A stretch of 12,905 bases of DNA, taken from NCBI GenBank assembly GCA_015478945.1, contig JABUQX010007744.1:52501-65405 (forward strand), written 5' to 3'. The stretch comes from Trachelipus rathkii. Its lineage: Eukaryota; Arthropoda; Malacostraca; Isopoda; Trachelipodidae. This document shows positions 1 to 8,956 of this stretch, one piece after another; within the stretch, counting starts at the first letter, position 1, and every line of letters starts with the position of its first letter. The translations under genes and the position numbers were made by a program. The notes beneath the pieces were generated by a model. The model saw only the letters and a program-made list of their open reading frames with translations. It searched no databases and had not been told where the DNA came from.

Positions 1-68
<68 letters not shown>
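1..68. repeat. (AT)n microsatellite, truncated by window start
   Basis: This is an uninterrupted AT dinucleotide run that begins at the window edge and ends just before unique sequence starts. It abuts the 3' end of the minus-strand LINE remnant. Its true length is unknown because it continues off the window. Confidence 0.98.
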
Positions 69-69
<1 letters not shown>

Positions 70-73
<4 letters not shown>

Positions 74-1233
74 CCCATCAATCCGCCTCCTCTCGGCACT
101 CCAAAGAGTATACTCTTATTGCACTTCATAGTTTCACTACTATATATTAACACCGATAACAACATACCCTCATGCAAAAACCCTAATACACTCTCAAGAC
201 TTAGATCCCTTTCATTCACCTAAGATTTAATTGCACCAGCCACCTTCCTACCACTCATAACTTCCTACTACTCTCAGCATCATCCGTTCCCTTTTCACCA
301 GCATATAGCTTAAATATGCCTTTTTAGATACTTGTCTGTGCCACCTATCTAACGTGATTTTACACTTGACTCTCCTCACCTACCATCATCACCTTGCTCT
401 TATCTACATTTACTCTCAAGCCCTTCCTTTTTTATATGCCTAACCAAACCTCTGTACCAATCCTCTCAAACTTACCTTAGATACACCACATAAAACCATA
501 TAATCTGCTTACAATAAGCAAAGTACCCTCCACTCTCTATCATTTCCCATGAGTTTAACACCATTTCCTACCACCTCTACCTTAAATTCTTTCATCACTT
601 CATCCATATGCAAATTAAATAACCATGGAGACCTAACACATACCTGCATCACTCGGTTATTAATATAAGACCACTCACTTTCCACTCCATTTATTCTTAA
701 ACTGGCTTCACTATCAACATACATACTTTTAATTAAATTCAGAAGTCTACTACCAACACCATATACCATTAATAGCTACCTGCCACAGAGCTACCATACT
801 AATCCTGTTGCAAATCCATATAACCTAAATATAGTTTCCTCCTCTTCCATATCATTTTTTCACTTAATTGCTTCAATGGAAAAGTATGATCTACGCATCC
901 TCTACCACTTCTGAATACACCACACCTTCTTCTTCAAAAATCAACCCCTCAGTCACTCAACGCAGTCTTTCAACCAAAATAAAACTCAATAAAATAATTT
1001 CCCAGTTTGTTTCTACAGTTTCCTCATCTTCCTTGCCTTTATACAAGAGTACTATCATGCTCTCCTCCAGTCCTGAAACCACACCCTCCACAAACGCTTT
1101 ATTATACAACAGAACCTTCATATCAAGTCAATCGAAATCTCACTTCCAATATTGATCATTTCACTAATAATTCCATCTAGGCTTGCTGATTTACTATTCT
1201 TCAACTTTCTCACGCCTTCCACCCTCTCCTCAC
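70..1233 (-). pseudogene. Decayed non-LTR retrotransposon (LINE), RT and post-RT region
   Basis: Read on the minus strand, this stretch carries reverse-transcriptase landmarks in order, split over frames with many stops. They are: [18 protein letters not shown] (about 1154-1207), an RT entry motif; MDLQQ (about 801-838), motif A, which has lost the following AYDR residues through a deletion of about 11 bp relative to the plus-strand copy; a continuous 86-codon frame at 509-769 with MQVCVRSPWLFN at its residues 41-52 (motif B, family form GVRQGCxxSPWLFN); the motif C remnant at 500-511, where YADD has become stop-A-D-Y; LRVNVDKSKVMMV (372-419); GRKVAGAIKS (223-252); and SVLIYSSETM within 127-177, from the post-RT region. 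No endonuclease part is present, so the copy is 5'-truncated at the (AT)n tract. LINE identity is confident. The clade is not settled: it is the type commonly labelled jockey-like in crustacean annotations. Confidence 0.85.
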
Positions 1234-1240
1234 TTATTAT

Positions 1241-1352
<112 letters not shown>

Positions 1353-1364
1353 TGAGTAGAAAGC

Positions 1365-2945
1365 TTAAGACTGATTGTGTTGGGCGACTTAAATGGTTGG
1401 ATTGATGATCGAAAAGGGATGGTATAACAGGTGCCTTTGGGGTTGCGGGAGAAAATAAGAATGGTAGGAAGGTGATTGATTTAGTGAGGGGGTTAGGAAT
1501 GGGAATATCAGATCATTATGTTGGGCGAATGTTAGATTAAGTTCTTGGGGAATGGATGGAGAGGGAAAGAGAACAGGAAGAAAGTTCGGAGAATTAAGAG
1601 TGAGAAATTAAGGGAACAAAGTTATAATGAAAAGTATGTAAGAGCACTTGCAAATAAATCAGTTGAATGTGAATAAGATGAAACTGAACAAATCTGAACG
1701 CAAATGAAGGAAGCCTTGTTAGCAGCAAGAGAGGTATTTGCAGCTAAGCAGAAAGTAAGAATGTAACAGTGAGTGGTGGAATTAAGAGGTGATGCAAGCG
1801 GTTAAAAGTGATGTTGCAAGGAATGGTTGAATGTGCTAAAAGCCAATGATGAGGCTCTAAAAAGAAAGGTAAAGAAATATATAAGGAGGAAAAAAGGAAA
1901 ACTAAAAGCTGCATATGTAGGAGGAAATAGAGGTAAATAAGCAGTTTGGAAGTAGGATGAATGGGAACTTACAAGGGAATATTAAGCTCTTCTGAAAGGA
2001 AGCACGAAAGTTTAAAAAAGAGAGTAAGGGAAATCTTAGAATAATGAATAGGAATGTTACTTTTGTGACTGATGAAATGAATGCCAAGAGAGTGTGGAAG
2101 GAACACTACGAATATCTGCATAACATTGGCTGTAATGAAGAGGTGATAGTGAATGTGTGGGGTTTGGATAGTTTACGAAGAAATAGGTGTTTTGGAGGTG
2201 AGGTAATTTAATTAGTAGGGGGGGAGGTAATATGTAGAGTGGGAAAGTTGAAGATTGGTAAATCCGCAGATATAGATGAAGAATGGAGGCGAGATTGTGA
2301 TTGACAGAATATGGAAGTTGAGTAACAAAGCGTTTATGGAGGGTACAGTTCCGAGGGATTGAAAGAGAGCAATAATATAACCTCTTTTTCTAAGGGTAAG
2401 GGAGATATGGGAACTGTAGGAGCTTATAGGAAATAAGTTTATTGATGAAGGAAAGGTATACTAGCAATTTGTTCGAAAGAGTGCTCTAGTAAACTAATTG
2501 TGAAGGACAAGGTGCTTTGAGAAGTAGCAGAGGTCTTGTAGATCAAATGTTCCCATTGAAACAGATGATTGAGAAATTGAGAGAAGAAGAAGATAAATAA
2601 ATTGTATTTACGTTTTATGGACTTTCAACAAGCGTATGACAGGATTAGTAGGGAAGCTCTGTAGCAAATGTTAATGATATTGGCATTGCTGGTAGGCTTG
2701 AATGGAATCAAAAGTATATATGTTGATAGTGAAGTGTATAAGAATAAATGGAGTTGAAAGTGATAGGTTTAATAATAATAGCGGAGTGAGGCAAGGATGT
2801 TTTGTCTTCTGGTTATTTAATTCTGTCTTGATGGAGTGGGATGAAAGAATTAGAGGTAGGTGTGGTAAGGTGTTAGACTGAAGGAGAATGGAAAGGTGTG
2901 GAGGGTGTCCTGCTTATTGTACGCTTATGATTTGATTTCGACTTA
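1365..2945 (+). pseudogene. Decayed non-LTR retrotransposon (LINE), endonuclease to RT motif C
   Basis: This is a plus-strand copy of the same family as the minus-strand remnant, broken by frameshifts and stops. Landmarks in order: LIVLGDLNGWIDD (from 1371; GDLNGW at 1383-1400) matches the GDFNAx motif of an APE-type endonuclease; ITGAFGVAGENKNGRK starts at 1424 after a frameshift; a connecting region of about 1650-2220 includes RVWKEHYEYLHNIG; KLKIGKSADID lies near 2245; LYLRFMDFQQAYDRISREAL at 2602-2661 is RT motif A with its aspartate, followed directly by TAG; SGVRQGCFVFWLFN lies near 2780-2820 (motif B); LLYAYDLIS has YAYD at 2920-2931 in place of YADD. The homology stops soon after motif C, so the 3' end is missing. 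The copy is inactive. Its motif order runs opposite in direction to the minus copy. The approximate left limit is set by the (AT)n tract. Confidence 0.87.
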
Positions 2946-3022
2946 CATCATTCTCTTCTACTTAACTATCCTATTTCAGTGCATGTTACGCACCCTACCA
3001 AACATCTATGGGGAGGAAGCAA

Positions 3023-3130
<108 letters not shown>

Positions 3131-3203
3131 GGAAGGATAAGATAGTAAGTTTGTGAGATAAAATGTAGCAGATAGAAGGCAATTGTTTCTATTTTTATCA
3201 CAT

Positions 3204-3204
<1 letters not shown>

Positions 3205-3235
<31 letters not shown>

Positions 3236-3268
3236 TATATATAAGGTTGCTATATATATATATATTTG

Positions 3269-3365
<97 letters not shown>

Positions 3366-3386
3366 GTGTGTGTATATATATATATA

Positions 3387-3461
<75 letters not shown>

Positions 3462-3474
3462 ATTATATATATAG

Positions 3475-3505
<31 letters not shown>

Positions 3506-3524
3506 GTGTGTGTGTATACATTTA
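3205..3524. repeat. Compound (AT)n/(TG)n microsatellite
   Basis: AT runs are broken by short TG runs (about 3363-3373 and 3503-3515) and by several interruptions such as AGTT, AAGGTTGC and TTTT. The interruptions indicate an older or compound array than the pure runs upstream. Three overlapping frames here encode only Ile-Tyr strings with VCV patches and are not proteins. Confidence 0.97.
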
Positions 3525-3696
3525 TAAATTTGAAAAGGTGTATTATTATATAAACTTTGTTAACGGGGTGGTAATTTGAAGTGGGAACTAGAAACAAAAG
3601 ACTGCTCCGACTGGGCCCAGATATCCGGGTCTAAGTTCGGAGCAAATATTTTTAGGCTGAATTATCCGGCTCGGCCAAATTCTGGTCGAACTATAA

Positions 3697-3697
<1 letters not shown>
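3525..3697. other. Unique interval containing a two-step hairpin
   Basis: This short non-repetitive, locally GC-richer interval lies between the AT/TG and ACT microsatellites. It contains an inverted repeat: TGCTCCGA (3603-3610) pairs with TCGGAGCA (3637-3644), and inside it GGCCC (3614-3618) pairs with GGGTC (3627-3631, one G-T pair). The tRNA T-arm and anticodon-arm consensus are absent, so I do not call a tRNA or a tRNA-derived SINE. Nothing else is recognisable. Confidence 0.5.

Positions 3698-4161
<464 letters not shown>

Positions 4162-4236
<75 letters not shown>
4162..4236. repeat. (AAT)n microsatellite
   Basis: An uninterrupted AAT run of 25 units, on the same strand as the AAT part of 3698-3881. 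Confidence 0.98.
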
Positions 4237-4237
<1 letters not shown>

Positions 4238-4672
4238 GGAATAACAATAGCCATAATAATTAGGGGTGCACCAACCATATCTCAATTTTCACTATATGTG
4301 GCTGAGGATGGGGATAGTTTTAGGTATCAAGAGCTTTGTCACAGGTATCTTATACTTAAAGTTAGTAAAAAAAATTGAGCGAAAATATATCAGTATCAAT
4401 TAATAATCGTTACTTTTATGATGAAATGTTCTATTTATGTGTTTTCAATGTACACAACGAAGAGTGGCTGGGTCCTCTCACACTGATCCAGAAGGAGAGG
4501 AAGCCGAATCATTCATTATTCGCATTGCTCTTATTTAAATCCCCCTCTCAAAAGAGCCTTAACTTTTCTACATCTGGTGGTCGACGTCTGTTTCTCTTAT
4601 TGAGAATATAAACAACCTTGGCTTTAACATAAACAAAAATAAGGTCTTGGGAATCTCGTATCACAGCGTTTG
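4237..4672. other. Unrecognised sequence upstream of LINE tail
   Basis: This interval carries small open frames of about 77-78 codons. The second (4375-4611) has no recognisable motif and does not start in a convincing context. Because the LINE tail follows on the same strand, part of it, perhaps from about 4450, may be more of the same element with its frames lost. I cannot name residues that prove this. No promoter, RNA or repeat structure was seen. Confidence 0.4.
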
Positions 4673-4990
4673 AAGAGTGATATCAAAGAAATTGGGGTTT
4701 CTGGTTATATTAAGAGATTTTTTCCCTTTTCTTGGTTAATCAAACTATACAAAGGTCTCTTTCGCTCATGTATGAAGTACTGCTCTCATATCAAGGTGGT
4801 GCGGGGCTCAGGTTTCACCAGTCTTTTGGGCAGGGTTGAGTAAAAGGTCAAAATCTTATAAACTTTTCTTTACTTTCAAATTGACTTAACCCTTGAGATT
4901 AATGCTTTGTCGTTTTTCTATAGGAACTAACTACACCTGGCGTGTGATGGTGGGAACTGACCACTCGAATGCCACCACCCTTAAGCCCTC
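4673..4990 (+). pseudogene. Decayed C-terminal tail of a second LINE family
   Basis: In one plus frame, 4673-4840 reads through KRFFPFSWLIKLYKG and LYKGLFRSCMKYCSHI to SLLGRVE and then stops (TAA at 4841). This is the arrangement found downstream of the RT domain in jockey-like crustacean and insect LINEs, whose typical form is ARRFFSPSQLLTIYKAQVRPSLEYCSHVWGG...LLDRVQ. A further scrap, INALSFFYRN (about 4890-4930), matches the next conserved step (VASLSLFYRY), in a shifted context with stops. It has no RT core or endonuclease, so it is a 3' fragment. It differs from the LINE family at 70-2945. The identification is by remembered family pattern. Confidence 0.72.
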
Positions 4991-5360
4991 CCGTATATAG
5001 GCTGCTTATTATATTTATTTTTTAAATGTAATATTACAGATTAGAATTATATCGGTTTTTATTAATTTTCATTTCACTTTTTATTTTTGCATTATATTTA
5101 ATATTAAATTTAATAACTGGTAAGTTGTGTATTTGGATATTTGAGTTTAATAACTGGTAAGTTGTGCATATGATATCCGCTATCCAAATGAAATTAGTAT
5201 CAGTATTCGCGGATGCAGATGCTGATGTAAATATTGTAATTGACGAGAGTAGTAAGGGAGGCGGCCCCAGCAGGACCCCGATTTGTCACTAAATCTGGCA
5301 ACCTCGTATTTTTTTTAGCTTTTTTGCATTTATCGGGATTTCGGCTTTTCGTCTGACCAA
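4991..5360. other. AT-rich interval with a 21-bp direct repeat
   Basis: Mostly AT-rich sequence without genes. A perfect 21-bp direct repeat lies at 5109-5129 and 5146-5166 (period 37 bp; it begins TTTAATAACTGG). From about 5228 the composition changes to a GC-richer patch containing GGCGGCCCCAGCAGG. No function is assignable. Confidence 0.7.
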
Positions 5361-5394
5361 ATTGTATATTTTTTTCCGCTGAGTCCGATTTTGG
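5361..5394. repeat. 34-bp direct repeat, left copy
   Basis: This is the left copy of a 34-bp sequence ending CCGCTGAGTCCGATTTTGG. The right copy at 5781-5814 differs at only two positions (32 of 34 identical). The copies are 420 bp apart in the same orientation, and the right copy runs straight into the first minisatellite unit. Confidence 0.93.
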
Positions 5395-5703
5395 GATCTA
5401 TAATTCTCAAAATTTGAGGCTGCGAATCCAAATTGTTGTTCGAAACCCTTTTAAGCCCCGCCCCCTTTTAATTTCCCCTCATTTTAGTAAGGTTACGGTT
5501 ATCATATCCCCTCAAATTTGGCATACCCCCTTATGAGGTAACCTCGTCGTAGATGAGAGTAGTGTATATAGCTAGATCGACCTTTTCTTGCATTCCAGAA
5601 CCCGTAGATTTTATCTGGAAAATCTGGAATGCTGGAATTATTTTTATTATTATTTTTTTCAGGTACGATTTGTAAATATTTTTTAAACCGTAGATTATTA
5701 TTT
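5395..5703. other. Interval between the 34-bp repeats, no gene
   Basis: This contains a C-rich patch (about 5450-5490) and the motif GTAACCTCGTCGTAGATGAG at about 5537-5556. A related form returns at 6797-6817 inside a perfect hairpin. The minus frames crossing this region owe their length to the adjacent CGGAGC array and are not genes. Confidence 0.5.
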
Positions 5704-5741
5704 CGGAGCTTGAGCTAGAGCCGGAGCTTGAGCCGGAGCTT

Positions 5742-5776
<35 letters not shown>
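5704..5776. repeat. (CGGAGC)n hexanucleotide minisatellite
   Basis: About twelve hexamers. The left part alternates CGGAGC with TTGAGC variants and the right part is a pure CGGAGC run. The minus strand encodes alternating Gly-Ser or Arg-Leu depending on frame, which explains the apparent low-complexity frames here. The array is markedly GC-rich against its surroundings. Confidence 0.95.
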
Positions 5777-5780
5777 TTCG

Positions 5781-5814
5781 ATTGCATATTTTTTCCCGCT
5801 GAGTCCGATTTTGG
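5781..5814. repeat. 34-bp direct repeat, right copy
   Basis: Partner of 5361-5394 (32 of 34 identical). It ends exactly where the minisatellite begins, so it may mark the original left boundary of a duplicated segment. Confidence 0.93.
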
Positions 5815-5891
5815 TGCTTGAGGTGTCCATCTATGGGTTTTTGGGGTCGGGGAACCCGTTTATGAGGTATATGAGGCGTTTGGAACAGGGA

Positions 5892-5921
5892 AATCAAGTC
5901 AAATGCCGACATGACTTGATT
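5892..5921. repeat. Minisatellite hairpin, unit 1
   Basis: AATCAAGTCA pairs perfectly with TGACTTGATT (10 bp) around the loop AATGCCGACA. Identical copies occur at 6027-6056, 6153-6182 and 6288-6317. Confidence 0.95.
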
Positions 5922-6423
5922 GGAAATTCGTAAGGTCGTCAGATTTAGACGCTTGAGGTGACCATCTATGGGTTTTTTGGGTCAGGGAAGCCGTTTATGA
6001 GGTATGTGATGCGTTTGGAACAGGGAAATCAAGTCAAATGCCGACATGACTTGATTGGAAATTCGTAAGGTCGTCAGATTTAGACGCTTGAGGTGTCCAT
6101 CTATGGGTTTTTTGGGTCGGGGAACCCGTTTATGAGGCGTTTGGAACAGGGAAATCAAGTCAAATGCCGACATGACTTGATTGGAAATTCGTAAGGTCGT
6201 CAGATTTAGACGCTTGAGGTGACCATCTATGGGTTTTTTGGGTCAGGGAAGCCGTTTATGAGGTATGTGAGGCGTTTGGAACAGGGAAATCAAGTCAAAT
6301 GCCGACATGACTTGATTGGAAATTCGTAAGGTCGTCAGATTTAGACGCTTGAGGTGTCCATCTATGGGTTTTTTGGGTCAGGGAAGCCGTTTATGAGGTA
6401 TGTGAGGCGTTTGGAACAGGGAA

Positions 6424-6451
6424 TTCAAGTCAAATGCCGACATGACTTGGA
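6424..6451. repeat. Minisatellite hairpin, unit 5 (intermediate form)
   Basis: TTCAAGTCA pairs with TGACTTGGA over nine positions around the unchanged loop, with one T-G pair. Compared with units 1-4 the outermost pair is T-A instead of A-T, and the next is T-G instead of T-A. Confidence 0.9.
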
Positions 6452-6554
6452 ATTTCATAAGGTCGTCATATTTTGACGCTTGAGGTGTTGAGTTAAGGGT
6501 TCATTAAGTCGGGGAAGTCGATTCTGAGGTCGGTGAGTCTAATAAAGCAGGGAA

Positions 6555-6582
6555 TCCAAGTCAAATGACGACATGACTTGGA
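6555..6582. repeat. Minisatellite hairpin, unit 6 (compensated form)
   Basis: TCCAAGTCA pairs perfectly with TGACTTGGA (9 bp). The loop has one change (AATGACGACA). Two stem positions differ from units 1-4 and both are compensated on the opposite arm, although the rest of this unit is strongly diverged. Confidence 0.92.
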
Positions 6583-6615
6583 CTTTCTCTGAAATTGCTA
6601 AGTTTTATACTTTTT

Positions 6616-6793
6616 ATTGGTCAAATTAAGGGTTCCTAAGGGTTGTGAGACCAATTTTGAGGTCAGGTTGGCCAATATTTGAGTTTTAGAAGGGTTAGCA
6701 ATAAGTCTTATAACCCACACTTTTCTTCACCACTCAATTTAGATGAGTTCTAGTTGACTTGTCTTCTTCAAACTTGGCTCCCCATATAAGGGA
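6616..6793. other. Decayed minisatellite edge and unique sequence
   Basis: The first 85 bases (GTCAAATTAAGGGTTCCTAA onward) still align loosely with the start of the previous unit (GTTGAGTTAAGGGTTCATTA). After that no repeat or gene is recognisable. Confidence 0.55.
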
Positions 6794-6824
6794 GACGTAA
6801 CCTCATTGTAGACGAGGTTACGTC
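6794..6824. repeat. Perfect 11-bp hairpin (GACGTAACCTC)
   Basis: GACGTAACCTC (6794-6804) pairs exactly with GAGGTTACGTC (6814-6824) across the 9-base loop ATTGTAGAC. A related but imperfect form lies at about 5537-5556 in the same orientation. It could be the end structure of a mobile element or a recombination relic. No terminator or RNA-gene role is supported. Confidence 0.9.
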
Positions 6825-7257
6825 CCCGTGCTCACCCCAGAGGGTGTGCCTCCCCCTAAAAAATCGAATGTTCGTAGAAGGTTGAAATTTGGAGAAAGGA
6901 TTCAGAGTCGGATTTCTGGAAAGAATTGGGTTTGGAATCAGAGGAATTGACAACGGCAACGGTGCTGGAGCCAGTGCGGTGCCTAGTTAGTAAACATTCG
7001 TTTAATAATACAATATTATTACTGTTCACATACCTGATACTGTTCTATCATGTACATATCGTCAATTGCATAGCATCTTGCAAAGATAACCCGTCTTTCT
7101 AAATGTTCAAGACTGACATTTATATTTTCAAATCTCATTTTCTTTTTATAAATGCTAACTAATATATTTTTTTTCCTTAAACTGAAACATGCATATATTG
7201 GTTGCTATTTTTTGTTTTTTTTTTACATTTATACTTTATGTTTAATTTAATTTTTAT

Positions 7258-7259
<2 letters not shown>
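6825..7259. other. Unrecognised unique sequence becoming T-rich
   Basis: A moderately GC-rich part to about 6990 contains GTGCCTCCCCC, and the rest is increasingly T-rich. A 63-codon minus frame at 6768-6959 has no recognisable motif and crosses the hairpin, so I do not call it a gene. I see no RNA gene or transposon terminus. Confidence 0.5.

Positions 7260-7309
<50 letters not shown>
7260..7309. repeat. Homopolymer T run (50 nt)
   Basis: Fifty consecutive T. It sits in T-rich sequence that grades into the satellite. The reported length may be imprecise because of assembly or sequencing limits in homopolymers. Confidence 0.97.
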
Positions 7310-7450
7310 CTAACTATTTTTATTTTACATTTTTTACTTTGTGTTTAATTTTTTTTTTAAATTTATTTTTCAAACTTTTTTTTTTTTTTATAAGTTTAAT
7401 TATTTTATTTTAATTTATTTAATTTTTGACTTTTTTTCTTTTTTATATAT
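7310..7450. repeat. T-rich low-complexity lead-in to the satellite
   Basis: T/A-rich sequence with repeated TTTAATT and T-run elements similar in composition to the satellite spacer, but without its diagnostic octamers. It is probably a degenerate array edge. Confidence 0.55.
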
Positions 7451-8126
7451 TTTTATTTGTTTTATTTATTTTGTTTAATTTGCTTTAAATATTTTGTTTT
7501 TACTAAAAAATTTATTCTTTTTACATACCTTAAAGCAGTAAATCAGTAAATCAAACTGCCCTCCATAACCTCATACCCTTCTGTGATCTATTGATCTATT
7601 GACTATTGATCTATCGATCTATTGATTCAAGTCATATTTTGTATAACATAACACAAAACTTTTATTTATTTTGTTTTGTTTCTTTAAACATTTTGTTTTT
7701 ACTAAAAATTTATTCTTTTTATGTTTATAACTTAAAAATTTTGCATTTTTACATACCTTAAAGCAGTAAATCAGTAAATCAGTAAATCAAACTACCCTCC
7801 ATACCCTCATACCCTTCTGTGATCTATTGATCTATTGATCTATTGATTATATTTTGTATAACATAACACAAAAACTTTTATTTATTTTTGTTTTGTTTCT
7901 TTAAACATTTTTGTTTTTACTAAAAAATTTATTCTTTTTATGTTTATAACTTAAAAAAATTTGCATATTTACATACCTTAAAGCAGTAAATCAGTAAATC
8001 AGTAAATCAAACTGCCCTCCATACCCTCCTACCCTTCCATGATCTATTGATCTATTGATCTATTGATCTATTGATCTATTGATTTATGTTATAAACCATT
8101 AGCTACCATGTTATTTGATTCTTTAA
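7451..8126. repeat. AT-rich satellite, left block (units 1-3)
   Basis: These are three units anchored on ACATACCTTAAAGCAG, at 7523, 7751 and 7971 (spacings 228 and 220 bp). Each contains a CAGTAAAT octamer array, the linker CCATACCCTCATACCC, a GATCTATT octamer array, and an A/T-rich spacer with TTTTTACTAAAAAATTTATTC. Unit 3 has five GATCTATT octamers. Its right part (about 8085-8120) is diverged from the satellite consensus just before the inserted element. Confidence 0.95.
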
Positions 8127-8143
8127 GGGGACGTTGCGCGTAG
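8127..8143 (+). repeat. Left terminal inverted repeat of the TTAA element
   Basis: GGGGACGTTGCGCGTAG, preceded by TTAA. The match to the right terminus is exact over 17 bases and fails at the next base. If a TA duplication is assumed instead, the repeat is 18 bp and starts with A. Confidence 0.96.
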
Positions 8144-8301
8144 GGTTTCCTAACTTTTGAAGGTAGTAATCATCAATTCCATGATTTTTAGGTTTTAACA
8201 CTTTCTAGTGTAGAATTGAATGCTCTTTCCAATGGTGTGGTTATTTTCAATAGGCAAAAAATATTTTATTCACAATGTATAGGGGGATACGGGGGGGTGT
8301 T

Positions 8302-8617
8302 CAATTTTGGCAAGTCATAAATGAAAAATCACGATAACCTTTTTATTATTCATGCGATCGGCACGAAACTTTCAGAGCAAGTATTGTTTGGGAAGATACA
8401 CATTTTTTGTTTAAATAAATTTTTTGTATGGAGAACGGATTTGCTTCTGTGCATGGGAAAATTTTCGAATTTTCAAAAGTTTCCCCATATGCAGCGGCAA
8501 ACCCCTTGAGTTTACAAAACATTTATCTAAACAGTGAACCTTGCCTAGTAGTATATGACCTGAAAGTTTTGTATTGATTGAACAAAAAATAAAAAAATTA
8601 TCATGAATTTTTTTTGT

Positions 8618-8620
<3 letters not shown>
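8302..8620. repeat. Long imperfect palindrome 1 of the TTAA element
   Basis: The left arm, from AATTTTGGCAA near 8303, and the right arm, ending near 8618 (TTTTTGTAGC), are reverse complements with substitutions and a few gaps. The outer segments align without gaps over about 70 bases: CACGATAA...ACGAAACTTTCAG on the left matches the complement of CTGAAAGTTTTGT...TTATCATG on the right. The centre lies near 8467-8472, flanked by GCATGGGAAAA and TTTCCCCATATGC. An A run (8621-8648) follows. Confidence 0.85.

Positions 8621-8648
<28 letters not shown>
8621..8648. repeat. Homopolymer A run (28 nt)
   Basis: An A run between palindromes 1 and 2, inside the TTAA element. Its position at a palindrome end suggests slippage at an A-rich arm terminus rather than a retrotransposition tail. 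Confidence 0.95.
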
Positions 8649-8649
8649 T

Positions 8650-8955
8650 GTAAACTTTTTTAATATTTATTCGATTGCAATGAAACTTTCACAACTTATG
8701 TACCTCTACAAGATATAAATATTTTATTTAGATTAATATTTGGTATGCCCAACAGTTTTGCCGCTGATCGTGAGAAAACTTTTGAAAACTTTGAAATGTT
8801 CCCATGAGCAGCGACAAATCTGTTGGGCATACAAAAATTTTCTCTAAACAAAAAATGTCTATCTTCCCCAATTATATATGCTCTGAAAATTTCAAACTGA
8901 TTGTATAAAAACTAATTACGTTTTCCTGGTTTTTCATTTTTGAGTTGCCAAAATT
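8650..8955. repeat. Long imperfect palindrome 2 of the TTAA element
   Basis: The core is a perfect 13-bp pair, GTATGCCCAACAG (8743-8755) with CTGTTGGGCATAC (8820-8832). Inside it, TTTTGCCGCTG pairs with CAGCGACAAAT with few mismatches; outside it, GATATAAATATTTTATTTAGA faces the complement of TCTAAACAAAAAATGTCTATC. The right end (GAGTTGCCAAAATT, to 8955) is the reverse complement of the left end of palindrome 1. The centre is near 8788. Confidence 0.88.
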
Positions 8956-8956
8956 T

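Larger units (their letters stand above)
5816..6615. repeat. About 135-bp minisatellite with a hairpin in each unit
   Basis: Units begin at GCTTGAGGTG, at 5816, 5951, 6086, 6212, 6347 and 6478. Lengths are 135, 135, 126, 135 and 131 bp; the 126-bp unit lacks nine bases around GGTATGTGA. The unit from 6478 is clearly diverged, and a still weaker half-unit can be followed to about 6700. Units carry either GTGTCC with GGAACCCG (type A) or GTGACC with GGAAGCCG (type B), in the order A, B, A, B, then a hybrid. Each unit contains an inverted repeat around the loop AATGCCGACA. Short minus frames across the array are incidental. Confidence 0.96.

Noticed and set aside
868..1155. 95-codon plus frame, Ser/Thr rich
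   Set aside because: It is the antisense shadow of the minus-strand LINE RT remnant.
1902..2087. 61-codon minus frame with hydrophobic segments
   Set aside because: It is antisense to the plus-strand LINE remnant; A-rich sense sequence gives Phe/Leu/Ile-rich antisense peptides.
3183..3553. Three overlapping plus frames of 75-114 codons
   Set aside because: They are translations of AT and TG microsatellites (Ile-Tyr and Val-Cys strings) with no coding signal.
3604..3690. Possible tRNA or tRNA-derived SINE because of GC-rich stems
   Set aside because: The stems do not make a cloverleaf, and no TTCGANNC T-loop or box A/B arrangement was found.
5531..5912. Minus frames rich in Gly-Ser or Arg-Leu, resembling a linker or RS-like domain
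   Set aside because: The low complexity is the CGGAGC hexamer array read in two frames, and the rest is minisatellite or AT-rich sequence.
5982..6173. 63-codon minus frame with an internal repeated peptide (MSAFDLISLFQT)
   Set aside because: It is the minisatellite unit translated; the repetition follows the 135-bp period and the unit length changes break the frame.
7260..7309. T run as a retrotransposon poly(A) tail in minus orientation
   Set aside because: No LINE or SINE body was recognised beside it on either side, and the neighbourhood is generally T-rich.
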